From: Niastella sp.
GTDB taxonomy: Bacteria > Bacteroidota > Bacteroidia > Chitinophagales > Chitinophagaceae
DNA: 8,490 nucleotides
Reading direction: 5' to 3'
Assembly: GCA_021154515.1 (NCBI GenBank)
Contig: JAJKIL010000280.1
Coordinates: forward strand, 1-8,490
Shown here: piece by piece, positions 1 to 7,697 of the stretch
Layout of the letters: each line of letters starts with the position of its first letter
How positions within the stretch are numbered: position 1 is the stretch's first letter
Notes under the pieces: generated by a model
What the model was told of the DNA's origin: nothing
The model's database searches: none
What the model saw: the letters and a program-made list of their open reading frames with translations, nothing else
Made by a program: the position numbers and the translations under genes

Positions 1-4
1 ATAC

Positions 5-1126
5 CTATTTCTTCGTTGCAATAACGGCATAAAAAGCAGGTTTAGCTTTATAGGCTCTGTCAAACAGGGTAGGGTAGTTCGTTCTTCCGCGGATTGGGAA
101 GTCATTTAGCCATGACTGGCCATCATTTACGCCCCAGAACGTGATGCGGCTGATCTTGTCTTTATGTTTCAGGAATAGCTTAAACAGATCTTCATACCCT
201 TTGGTCAATACGTTTTGTACCGAGTCGGGCAAGCCGTTGGGATAGGGATCTTTACCTGTACTGTTCCCGGCTGTGGCGCTTACGTCTGCGTTGTCTCTGT
301 CCCAGGGGTTAGGCAGCACACTGAGATCAAGTTCGGTGAACATCACTTTCACCCCGAGCGCTGAAAAGTCAAGGATGCTTTGTTCTATTTCAGCCAATGG
401 GATATGCGAAGCCCGCCAATGTCCCTGGATGCCTACGCCATCAATACGCACACCGGCCGCCTTGATCTTTTTTATTATTTCTACAGCGCCGGCTCTTTTC
501 TTCGGTTGCTCAATATTATAATCATTATAATACAGTTCTGTATGGGGGGCTGCTTTTTGCGCAAGACGGAATGCTTCCACGATATAATCTTCACCCAGTA
601 GCTGCAGGAATATCGATTTGCGCAACGAGCCGTTCTCTTCCAGTGCCTCATTTACCACATCCCATGAAAATACTTTTCCATCGTAACGGCTCGCCAGGGT
701 AGTAATGTGGTTGGTAAAGAACTGCCTGAGCGAATCGGGGCTTTTTATGCTTCTTACAAAATCAGGCAACTGACTGTGCCAGATAAGCGTATGCGCAGTT
801 ATTTTGATCTTGTTCTTTTGGCCATATGCAACCAGCTGGTCTGCCAGTGTAAAATTATACTGGTCCCATCCCGGATGGATGATAGCCGCTTTCATAATAT
901 TTTCAGGGGTGGCTGCGTTGAATTGCAGGGGTATCAGTTGAGCGGCAGCCGGGTCCTTTTCCTGTATCTGGGCAGTGTTCAATGCGGTGCCGATCAGAAA
1001 GTCATTCTTAAATGTTTCTTTCAGTGAAGGAATAGGTGACTGGTTCTGATTTTGCGCCTGTAGTTGCAGGGGCGCAAAAGAACAGGTAGTAGTAAGTGTA
1101 ACGAAGGTTATAAATATCTTGATCAT
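5..1126 (-). CDS. Secreted GH10 endo-1,4-beta-xylanase
   Basis: A 373-residue glycoside hydrolase family 10 enzyme that would hydrolyse internal beta-1,4 linkages of xylan by the retaining mechanism. Residues 1 to about 24 form a signal peptide (hydrophobic core, then LQLQA-Q), so the protein is exported. It lacks a convincing lipobox, because Cys15 sits in TTTC. The GH10 barrel fills about residues 34-370. Visible family motifs are ENIMK (75-79), HTLIWHSQLP (112-121), WDVVNEAL (155-162) with the acid/base Glu160, NDYN (201-204), GVGIQGHW (230-237), FTELDL (263-268) with the nucleophile Glu265, and FWGVNDGQSWL (330-340). All key catalytic residues are intact. There is no carbohydrate-binding module, and the length is normal for a single-domain enzyme. 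The ATG overlaps the TGA of the upstream lacI-type gene, which implies co-transcription and probably translational coupling. The family also contains enzymes with cellobiohydrolase-like side activity, so the exact substrate is inferred. Confidence 0.95.
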   Translation of the reverse strand: MIKIFITFVTLTTTCSFAPLQLQAQNQNQSPIPSLKETFKNDFLIGTALNTAQIQEKDPAAAQLIPLQFNAATPENIMKAAIIHPGWDQYNFTLADQLVAYGQKNKIKITAHTLIWHSQLPDFVRSIKSPDSLRQFFTNHITTLASRYDGKVFSWDVVNEALEENGSLRKSIFLQLLGEDYIVEAFRLAQKAAPHTELYYNDYNIEQPKKRAGAVEIIKKIKAAGVRIDGVGIQGHWRASHIPLAEIEQSILDFSALGVKVMFTELDLSVLPNPWDRDNADVSATAGNSTGKDPYPNGLPDSVQNVLTKGYEDLFKLFLKHKDKISRITFWGVNDGQSWLNDFPIRGRTNYPTLFDRAYKAKPAFYAVIATKK

Positions 1127-2193
1127 GGATGCGTTGTTTCATTGAAGCTTTTTCTTAAAGAAGATTGTCTGATAACGAGGTCTGACCGCACAATAATTGT
1201 TTTTGTATGGTGCAGATTGGTTAAACCCTGCAGGTGATTGATCAGGTTTAATGCCGCCAGTTCACCCATTTCTGTACCCGGGTACCTGATGGTGGTAAGT
1301 TGTGGTTCAATGATCTTGCTGATGGCATCGTCATTAAAACCAACCACCGCAATGTCGTGTGGAATGCGAATGCCATGTTCTTTCAGCGTTTGCATACAAA
1401 CCGCTGCTGAAAAGTCATTGGTTATGAAAGCCCCATCGGGCCTTTTGTTCATGCGAATGATCTCCAGGGCAGCTTCTACGCCGCAATGTTCGCTCAGGTC
1501 TTTTATCAGTACCAGGTTTTCATCATAGGCAATACCGGCGTCTGCCAGGGCGGCAACATATCCCTTGTGCCTTTGGCCGTACACATTCCGCCTCAGATCT
1601 GCTGTTACCAGTACAATTTGTTTGCAACCCTGTTCAATCAGGTGCTGTGTGGCCTTGTAACCGCATGTATAATTATCTATGATGACTTTGGTGCTGTTCG
1701 TATTCTCCTCTACCCGGTCGAAAAAAACAACCGGGATGTTCTTTTCTTCGAAGGGATTGAAATGATCGAGGTTTTCGGTATTGGAAGCAAGCGACGCTAT
1801 CAGCCCGTCTACTCTTTTATGAAATAAGTTCAACGCATTGGCTGCTTCCTTTTCAAAGCTTTCTGAAGAATGGGCGATAATGAGATCGTAGCCTGCTTCG
1901 GTGGTGACTTTCTCTATGCCGGCCAGCACAGAGGTGATAAAATTACTTTTCAGTTCATGCACCAGCACGCCGATGGTATTGGTGCGCTGGTTTCGCAGGT
2001 TGCGGGCAAAAGTGTTTTTGCGATACCCAAGCTCTTTTGCGGCTTCATGAATAACCTTGCGGGTTTTCTTTTTTACCACGGGGTCGTCATTCAAGGCCCG
2101 GCTTACTGTAGCGGGTGAAAGGTTTAGTTTTTCGGCAAGGTCGTATATGGTAACTTCTTTATTAAGCATATTTGTTAATGCAATCGCTTGCAT
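1123..2193 (-). CDS. LacI-family transcriptional repressor
   Basis: A 356-residue DNA-binding regulator with the classic LacI layout. The N-terminal HTH covers about residues 14-35 (VTIYDLAEKLNLSPATVSRA). The hinge helix region is at about 58-72 (RKNTFARNLRNQRTN). A periplasmic-binding-protein-like effector domain runs from about 73 to 345 and includes IPVVFFDR (153-160) and DIAVVGFNDD (280-289). The effector is probably a sugar or oligosaccharide, inferred from the neighbouring xylanase and susCD genes. Its last four bases overlap the xylanase start. The start is uncertain. The longest frame begins at 2193, but Met9 (codon starting at 2169) gives the N-terminus MLNKEVTIYDLA, which is more typical of the family, and a putative operator (2179-2192) lies between the two. 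Neither start has a clear Shine-Dalgarno sequence. The operator placement suggests autorepression. Family assignment is very secure; the ligand is not. Confidence 0.95.
   Translation of the reverse strand: MQAIALTNMLNKEVTIYDLAEKLNLSPATVSRALNDDPVVKKKTRKVIHEAAKELGYRKNTFARNLRNQRTNTIGVLVHELKSNFITSVLAGIEKVTTEAGYDLIIAHSSESFEKEAANALNLFHKRVDGLIASLASNTENLDHFNPFEEKNIPVVFFDRVEENTNSTKVIIDNYTCGYKATQHLIEQGCKQIVLVTADLRRNVYGQRHKGYVAALADAGIAYDENLVLIKDLSEHCGVEAALEIIRMNKRPDGAFITNDFSAAVCMQTLKEHGIRIPHDIAVVGFNDDAISKIIEPQLTTIRYPGTEMGELAALNLINHLQGLTNLHHTKTIIVRSDLVIRQSSLRKSFNETTHP
2179..2192. promoter_or_regulatory. Putative LacI-type operator O1
   Basis: TGCAATCGCTTGCA has arms TGCAA/TTGCA around a central CG, with 12 of 14 positions symmetric. 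This is the usual shape of a LacI-family operator. It differs by one base from the site at 2306-2319. It covers the 5' end of the longest lacI reading frame and lies just upstream of the alternative start at 2169, a position suited to autorepression of the lacI-xylanase operon. Binding by the adjacent LacI protein is inferred. Confidence 0.65.
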
Positions 2194-2239
2194 AAAAATC
2201 GTAAAAAAAGTAGTACAACCAAATTTTCTTTTATAAACA

Positions 2240-2253
2240 GCTTATATATAAGC
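2240..2253. repeat. Perfect 14-base AT-rich palindrome
   Basis: GCTTATATATAAGC equals its own reverse complement over all 14 bases. It lies almost midway between the two putative LacI operators and upstream of a weak leftward -7-like element. It is unrelated in sequence to those operators, so it could be a site for a different dimeric regulator, or a chance product of an A/T-rich region. Confidence 0.5.
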
Positions 2254-2305
2254 ATGGGTAGGAGGCAAGTAGTCGGGTCAAGGAAATAAAAAATTATAAA
2301 AAAGA

Positions 2306-2319
2306 TGCAATCGGTTGCA
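2306..2319. promoter_or_regulatory. Putative LacI-type operator O2
   Basis: TGCAATCGGTTGCA has arms TGCAA/TTGCA with a central CG (12 of 14 positions symmetric), and it matches the site at 2179-2192 at 13 of 14 bases. A TATTTTG element resembling a Bacteroidota -7 box begins two bases downstream, at 2321. If that is the susC promoter, a repressor bound here would block polymerase. Centre-to-centre spacing to the other operator is 127 bases. The sequence form is clear; the function is inferred. Confidence 0.65.
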
Positions 2320-2406
2320 ATATTTTGAAAAAAAACCTACATTCGATCCGCCAATTGTTTATTATGCTTGCCGTTTTATTGTACATCAACTGTCTCACCC
2401 CTCTCT

Positions 2407-2435
2407 GCCTTTTTTATTATAAAGGCATAAAAAAG
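2407..2435 (+). repeat. Overlapping alternative hairpins in susC leader
   Basis: Two inverted repeats share bases and cannot form together. GCCTTT (2407-2412) pairs with AAAGGC (2421-2426). CTTTTTTAT (2409-2417) pairs perfectly with ATAAAAAAG (2427-2435). They lie about 100-125 bases upstream of the susC start codon. Neither is followed by a run of T on the plus strand, so they are not typical terminators. The second stem is nearly all A/U and weak, so a regulatory role is speculative. Confidence 0.3.
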
Positions 2436-2531
2436 TCTTTTACACATTTATTTACCTGTTGCAAACTGGAGTGATCTTATGCCCGCGGCCAGCAGAAAAA
2501 CTATGCGGTATCATTACTTAAAACTGCTTTT

Positions 2532-5500
2532 ATGAATGCTTTATTAAAAACGATTACAGCCAACTGGCGCTTTCAGAACCGGCCAGCACGAAACTGGTTC
2601 CTGTTTTCAACAGCTTTCTTTTTTGCATTACTTTTTTCCTTACCTGTTTGGGCGCAAAACAACATACGCGTGCAAGGCAGGGTGTTGGATGAATCGGGGC
2701 AACCTGTAGCCGGCGCTACCATTTCCCTGAAAGGTTCTAGCGTTGGCACAAATGCCGATGAAAAGGGCCATTTTGCCATCACGGTTCCTTCGAACGGTAT
2801 CCTCGTTGTTACTTCGGTAAACTTTGAACGGCAGGAATTGCCCGTCAATAACAGGGAGACCCTAGAAGTAAAGCTGCTTCCCCTGGCAAAGATAGAGGGT
2901 GAAGTAATTGTGGTAGGATATGGCACCCAACGGAAGGAGGCAGTAACGGGCTCCGTAGCTTCTATCAATGGCGACAAAATGCGGGAGGTGCCCGCGCCTA
3001 ATATCTCACAGGCTTTGCAGGGACGTTTACCCGGGGTGGAAATGGCACAAACTTCTTCCAAACCCGGCGCTGCCATGCAGATCCGTATCAGGGGCACGCG
3101 TTCGCTTACCACCGATAACGATCTGTATCGCAACGATCCGTTGATCGTGTTGGATGGTATTCCCTTTCCCGGGAATATCGGCGATATCAACCCGAACGAT
3201 ATCAAAAGTGTTGAGGTATTGAAAGATGCCTCCGCCACTGCCATTTACGGATCACGTGGCGCCAACGGCGTTATTTTGATAACTACTAACAGAGGACAAA
3301 AAGGGGCAAAACCAAGAATATCATACAACGGCTATTACGGCATACAAAAATTGTTTGCGAAAGTGCCTATGATGAACGGGCCTGAATTCGCTGCGCTTCG
3401 TAAAGCATCCGGCAGGTACACTACACAGCCAGGCGGCGATGAATCTGATAGCACCAATACCGATTGGCAAAACCTGTTTTATAAAGATGGCGCGGTAACA
3501 AGCCATGATCTTAATATTTCCGGTGGCGCTGAAAAAGGCAGCTACAACTTCGGTGTAGGCTACTATCAAAATCAGGCAGTAATTCCCACTCAGCAATACA
3601 GGCGTTATTCCATGCGCGGTTCATTAGACCAGGAAGTAGGTAAATATGTGCGGATTGGTTTTACTACAAATAACAATTATAACCTTACCCAGGGCAGCCA
3701 GGTAGGGTTATACGGGGTATTAAGCATGTCGCCAATTGCCAACCCGTATAATGCCGACGGTTCATTGAAAAGAATAATAAAGATGCCGTTAGATGACCAG
3801 TGGGTACTTACAAGAAGTGTAGTAGACAAATTAAAAGATCAGTGGTTAAGTGAAACCCGTGGATATGCCACTTACAATTCCGTGTATGGCGAAGTAAAAA
3901 TTCCCTGGGTAGAGGGGTTGAAGTACCGTACCAACCTCGGTCTCGATTTTATTCAATCCAACGACGGCAATTATACAGGCCAGGGCATAGGCAGCAGCAA
4001 TCCGTTGACCGTTTCCACAGCCGGGACCGGTAATTCTCATACCTATCATTGGGTGGTGGAGAACCTGTTGAACTATGATCGCACTTTTGCCCACAAGCAT
4101 ACATTGAACGTAGTGGCCCTGTACTCCGCCGAACAAAACAAGTATAGCAGATCGTCTATGTCGGCCAAGGATCTTCCTGCCGACGCTTTCCAGTTCTATA
4201 ATCTGGGCCAGGCAGTTGGTGAAAAAACGATCGATCCAAATAACCAGGACTACCAGTTGACCGGCCTGATGTCGTGGATGGGCCGTGCAATGTATACCTA
4301 TGATAACCGCTATATGCTGTCGGCTACTGTGCGCTCTGATGCTTCTTCGAGGCTTGCACCCGGCCATCAATGGCATACTTATCCGGCCATCTCTGCAGGA
4401 TGGAATATAGCGAATGAATCTTTCATGAAGGGAATTACCCCCATCAATAGCTTGAAACTGCGTGTAGGCTATGGACAAACCTCCAACCAGGCAGTGGCGC
4501 CTTATGCTACCCTGGGGCGGTTAACTGTGCGGCCTTACAATTTTGGCGATAATTACGCAGTAGGGACTTATGTGAGCCAGTTGCCAAATGCAAGTTTGGG
4601 TTGGGAATACTCGGTTACCTGGAATTATGGTCTCGACTTCTCGTTGTTTAACAATCGCCTGTCGGGTACTATTGAATATTATAAAACGAATACGAAGGAT
4701 ATTCTGCTGCCTCTGAGCCTGCCTGGTACATCAGGCGTGCCTGGCATTACTTCAAACATTGGAGAAACACAGAATAAAGGGATAGAATTGACGCTTAATG
4801 GCAGCATACTGAAAGATCACAACGGCTGGAACTGGGATGCAGGCATCAACTTTTATGCTAACCGCAACAAACTGGTATCGCTTGCATCGGGACAAACCCG
4901 CGATGAGGGCAATGCCTGGTTCATTGGGCATAACATAGATGCGTTGTATGACTACGAGAAAGTGGGCTTATGGCAGGACAAGGATCAATACCTGAATGTG
5001 CTGGAAGGACCGGCAGGCAAAGTAGGCATGATAAAAGCAAAATACACCGGCGATCATAATCCCGACGGTTCACCGGTACGCGCAATCGGCCCCGATGACA
5101 GGCAGGTAATAGATGTAGATCCGGATTTCCAGGGTGGCTTTAACACAAGAGTATCTTATAAAGGATTTGACCTGGGTGTTGTGGGTATCTTTAAAAGTGG
5201 CGGGGTGTTGGTGAGCACACTCTACGGCCCTGCTGGCTATCTGAACATGATGACCGGTCGCAGGGGAAATATTAAAGTGGATTACTGGACCCCTGATAAC
5301 ACAGGCGCAAAATATCCAAATCCTGCCGGCCCGCTCAGTGGCGATAATCCAAAATATGCAAGCACCCTGGGTTATTTTGATGCCTCTTATGTGAAGATCC
5401 GCACCATTTCACTGGGTTATAATTTCAATGAAAAGTTGCTCAGGTCCTCTGCGGTAAAAATGCGTATGTACTTCACTGTACAAAATCCGTTCGTACTGTT

Positions 5501-5657
5501 TTCTCCTTTCCATAAAGAATCTGGTATGGACCCTGAAACCAATTCTTATGGCAATGAAAATGTAGCAACAGGTGGTTTTCAGAAACGTATTCTCACTGTA
5601 GGTTTTAACACGCCTGCTACCCGTAATTATGTGCTGGGCGTTAATTTGTCACTTTAA
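2532..5657 (+). CDS. SusC/RagA-family TonB-dependent outer-membrane receptor
   Basis: A 1041-residue outer-membrane transporter, expected to import oligosaccharides together with its SusD partner using TonB energy. The signal peptide has an unusually long polar start (about 20 residues), then a hydrophobic core, and ends at about LPVWA-Q (residue 41). A CarboxypepD_reg-like beta-sandwich covers about 45-118 (IRVQGRVLDESGQPVAGATI). A TonB-box-like segment, EVIVVGYGTQ, is at 124-133. The plug domain follows, with DPLIVLDGIP (202-211) and the SusC signature VLKDASATAIYGSRGANG (229-246). The remaining roughly 780 residues are the beta-barrel, ending in VLGVNLSL. The protein has no STN domain, so sigma/anti-sigma (FecR-type) signalling is not indicated. 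The length is normal for the family, and the frame is intact. No later in-frame Met before about residue 150 competes as a start. Xylo-oligosaccharide as substrate is inferred from the divergent GH10 gene. Confidence 0.96.
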   Translation: MNALLKTITANWRFQNRPARNWFLFSTAFFFALLFSLPVWAQNNIRVQGRVLDESGQPVAGATISLKGSSVGTNADEKGHFAITVPSNGILVVTSVNFERQELPVNNRETLEVKLLPLAKIEGEVIVVGYGTQRKEAVTGSVASINGDKMREVPAPNISQALQGRLPGVEMAQTSSKPGAAMQIRIRGTRSLTTDNDLYRNDPLIVLDGIPFPGNIGDINPNDIKSVEVLKDASATAIYGSRGANGVILITTNRGQKGAKPRISYNGYYGIQKLFAKVPMMNGPEFAALRKASGRYTTQPGGDESDSTNTDWQNLFYKDGAVTSHDLNISGGAEKGSYNFGVGYYQNQAVIPTQQYRRYSMRGSLDQEVGKYVRIGFTTNNNYNLTQGSQVGLYGVLSMSPIANPYNADGSLKRIIKMPLDDQWVLTRSVVDKLKDQWLSETRGYATYNSVYGEVKIPWVEGLKYRTNLGLDFIQSNDGNYTGQGIGSSNPLTVSTAGTGNSHTYHWVVENLLNYDRTFAHKHTLNVVALYSAEQNKYSRSSMSAKDLPADAFQFYNLGQAVGEKTIDPNNQDYQLTGLMSWMGRAMYTYDNRYMLSATVRSDASSRLAPGHQWHTYPAISAGWNIANESFMKGITPINSLKLRVGYGQTSNQAVAPYATLGRLTVRPYNFGDNYAVGTYVSQLPNASLGWEYSVTWNYGLDFSLFNNRLSGTIEYYKTNTKDILLPLSLPGTSGVPGITSNIGETQNKGIELTLNGSILKDHNGWNWDAGINFYANRNKLVSLASGQTRDEGNAWFIGHNIDALYDYEKVGLWQDKDQYLNVLEGPAGKVGMIKAKYTGDHNPDGSPVRAIGPDDRQVIDVDPDFQGGFNTRVSYKGFDLGVVGIFKSGGVLVSTLYGPAGYLNMMTGRRGNIKVDYWTPDNTGAKYPNPAGPLSGDNPKYASTLGYFDASYVKIRTISLGYNFNEKLLRSSAVKMRMYFTVQNPFVLFSPFHKESGMDPETNSYGNENVATGGFQKRILTVGFNTPATRNYVLGVNLSL

Positions 5658-5668
5658 ATCCTGTTAAC

Positions 5669-7618
5669 ATGAAACGCATACAAATAAATATTTTTATAGG
5701 ATCTGCGCTGATCCTCGTATTGGCAGCAGGTTGTTCCAAAATACTGAAAGAAGAACCGCGCAGTATTTACACGCCTGAATTTCTGAAAACAGAAAAAGGT
5801 ATTCAGGGGGGTATAACATCGCTCTATGCCCACCTTCGTTATATTTACGGCCAGGCTTATTATTATAACGCCTGCGAAACAGGAACGGATGAAGCAACCT
5901 GGGCGCAACAGGCCGATGGGAACTTCAAGGACCACGATCTTTCCGGTGTAGGCCAATTAACGCCTTCAACCAGCCGTTCGGATGTTATTTGGGGAACAGC
6001 CTTCTCCAATATCAACACTGCCAATGGTATTATTGATAATGCCAGCACCGTTGGTCTTTCGGCGGCCCTTATCGCCGAAGCAAAATTTTTCCGCGCATTC
6101 GATTACTTCCTGTTAGTGCAAACATTTGGCGGTGTTCCGTTAGACCTTGGTTCGGGAGAACTGAAGTTCAATACCTCAAGCGTAAGAATATCTACCCGCA
6201 ATACAGTACCTGAGGTATATACGAAAGCCATCTTTCCCGACCTGGTGACAGCAGTAAACGATTTGCCGGCAATGCCCCGAACTACCGGTGCTGTTACCAA
6301 AGCACTGGCCCGGCTTTATCTGGCCAAGGCTTATTTAACATATGCCTGGTGGCTGCAAAATCCTAATAATATTCCTACTTATCCCGAAACACCCCGCACT
6401 GATCCCGATGGGCACAATGCACAGTGGTATTTTCAGCAGGCATACGATATAGCCACAACGGCTATAGAAAATCCTGGTCCGTTCGCATTACAGCCTACGT
6501 TCTATGATATTCATGTGGGAACCAAAGACCGTAACAATGAAATAATGCTGTATGCAGACCATACGGAAAAAAGCGAGTTTTATAATGCTTCCAGCCTTAC
6601 CTATGGCAGTGGCGGCGCTCCGGATAATTTTGCCGGTTGGATGATGACCTGGAACTATACCGAGATCCAAAGCAGTGCGTCTGCGGCATCATGGGGTGCT
6701 AAAAACACCGTTATCCGGGAGGCCGAACAGCACCTGGGACGCCCATGGACCCGTATGTGTCCTACCATTGATGTAATTAAAAACACCTTTGCCGACAAAA
6801 CCAATGATTCCCGCTACGACGGTACATTTACTACCGTTTATCGCGGCAACTGGAATAAAGCGGGTGATGCTACTGCGACTTATTATAATGCCAACTTTAT
6901 GCAGGTTAAACAAGGTGATGCATTACTCACTTTTCTGAACGATGAACCGGTTACACCTATCGATTACACCAATTCAACCTATAAAAGCAATATCGGCGCA
7001 GGCGTGTTAGCGGGCAGACCTGATTTTGTGATCTCTCCGAATGGCATAAGCAGGATCGTATATCCCGGGCTCTGGAAACTGGGTCCCTATCGTACTGACA
7101 ATGCCGGTGGAGTAGGTCAACCAAACGCATCCTCTACCCGTCCTTACAACATTGCGAAGTTCTCTGAATTGTACTTTGTTGCTGCAGAAGCTGCCGTAAT
7201 GGGCGCAACACCCAAAGCCGGAAAAAGCGCCAGGGAATTGATCAATGTAATCCGGGCCCGCGCAGGTAAATGGAGCTGGGATAACAATGGCAACGTGGCC
7301 AAAGTGCAGGACAATAGTGCCGCCATGACCGCTGCCACCCCTGCCACTATAGACATCTACTATATCCTGGCAGAACGTTCAAGGGAATATTATGGCGAGG
7401 GTTATCGCTGGTTCGACCTGGTGCGTACCCAAAAATGGGCTGAACTGGCCGGCTCTTTTAAAATTTGCGGTACTGCAAAGGGCGATCATACCCCTGTTAC
7501 GTACACACGCACTATTCAACCATATCTCTATCTGCGCCCAATTCCGAGCGGACAGATCCAGGCCATGGATATGACCGACGATCAGAAAAAGGCATACCAA
7601 AACCCCGTATATCAATAG
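5669..7618 (+). CDS. SusD/RagB-family surface glycan-binding lipoprotein
   Basis: A 649-residue lipoprotein that would cap the SusC barrel on the cell surface and capture glycans. The N-terminal signal ends in a lipobox, LAAGC, with Cys22 as the lipidated residue. KEE at 27-29 may serve as the acidic surface-export signal known in Bacteroidota. The SusD N-terminal region shows AKFFRAFDYFLLVQTFGGVP (138-157). The C-terminal SusD region shows the TPR-like helix PYNIAKFSELYFVAAEAAV (492-510), ELINVIRARAG (523-533), ERSREYYGEGYRWFDLVR (569-586) and the closing YLRPIPSGQIQAM (621-633) with QNPVYQ at the very end. It is somewhat longer than many SusD proteins, with extra sequence roughly at 375-470. 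It starts 11 bases after the susC stop, so the two form an operon. The actual ligand cannot be read from sequence. Confidence 0.95.
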   Translation: MKRIQINIFIGSALILVLAAGCSKILKEEPRSIYTPEFLKTEKGIQGGITSLYAHLRYIYGQAYYYNACETGTDEATWAQQADGNFKDHDLSGVGQLTPSTSRSDVIWGTAFSNINTANGIIDNASTVGLSAALIAEAKFFRAFDYFLLVQTFGGVPLDLGSGELKFNTSSVRISTRNTVPEVYTKAIFPDLVTAVNDLPAMPRTTGAVTKALARLYLAKAYLTYAWWLQNPNNIPTYPETPRTDPDGHNAQWYFQQAYDIATTAIENPGPFALQPTFYDIHVGTKDRNNEIMLYADHTEKSEFYNASSLTYGSGGAPDNFAGWMMTWNYTEIQSSASAASWGAKNTVIREAEQHLGRPWTRMCPTIDVIKNTFADKTNDSRYDGTFTTVYRGNWNKAGDATATYYNANFMQVKQGDALLTFLNDEPVTPIDYTNSTYKSNIGAGVLAGRPDFVISPNGISRIVYPGLWKLGPYRTDNAGGVGQPNASSTRPYNIAKFSELYFVAAEAAVMGATPKAGKSARELINVIRARAGKWSWDNNGNVAKVQDNSAAMTAATPATIDIYYILAERSREYYGEGYRWFDLVRTQKWAELAGSFKICGTAKGDHTPVTYTRTIQPYLYLRPIPSGQIQAMDMTDDQKKAYQNPVYQ

Positions 7619-7635
7619 GGAAGTCCATCTTAAAT

Positions 7636-7676
7636 AAAAAAAGGTTGGTTGTCTGCAAGGGCAACCAACCTTTTTA
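7636..7676. terminator. Bidirectional intrinsic terminator
   Basis: GGTTGGTTG (7643-7651) pairs perfectly with CAACCAACC (7662-7670). The stem extends outward through five A-T pairs (7638-7642 with 7671-7675). In the plus-strand RNA the ten-base loop can close further through U-G, C-G and U-G pairs onto a GCAA tetraloop (7655-7658). T-runs follow the stem on both strands (TTTTT rightward; seven T leftward, from the A-run at 7636-7642). It sits 20-odd bases past each stop codon, between the convergent susD gene and the response-regulator gene, and so can end both transcripts. Confidence 0.88.
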
Positions 7677-7697
7677 CTATAACCCAAACAGAACCAT

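Larger units (their letters stand above)
2194..2531. promoter_or_regulatory. Divergent lacI/susC control region
   Basis: This 338-base, A/T-rich stretch holds no credible gene and must carry the promoters for both the leftward lacI-xylanase operon and the rightward susCD operon. It contains a perfect AT-rich palindrome (2240-2253), a LacI-type operator (2306-2319) and overlapping inverted repeats in the presumed susC leader (2407-2435). Promoter matches to the Bacteroidota consensus (TTG, then TAnnTTTG) are only partial. For lacI, AAAATTTG reads leftward at 2227-2220. For susC, TATTTTG at 2321-2327 is one base short of the -7 consensus and has no good upstream TTG. No strong Shine-Dalgarno precedes either start, as is common in this phylum. 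Exact transcription starts cannot be fixed from sequence. Confidence 0.7.

Noticed and set aside
707..1027. Plus-strand open frame inside the xylanase gene
   Set aside because: It is antisense to conserved GH10 motifs on the minus strand. The coding constraint clearly belongs to the xylanase.
2407..2426. GCCTTT/AAAGGC hairpin as a terminator
   Set aside because: No gene ends upstream on the plus strand, the stem is only six pairs, and no T-run follows on either strand.
2459..2464. TTGCAA as a third LacI operator
   Set aside because: It is only a six-base self-complementary core. It lacks the two TGCAA/TTGCA arms spaced around a central CG.
2573..3244. Open frame of 223 codons on the minus strand
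   Set aside because: It lies wholly antisense to the susC plug-coding region, resembles no family, and has a Ser/Pro/Cys-rich composition typical of an antisense shadow frame.
3846..4478. Open frame of 210 codons on the minus strand
   Set aside because: It is antisense to the susC barrel region, is rich in His, Ile and Arg without domain logic, and is fully explained by the strong susC gene on the other strand.
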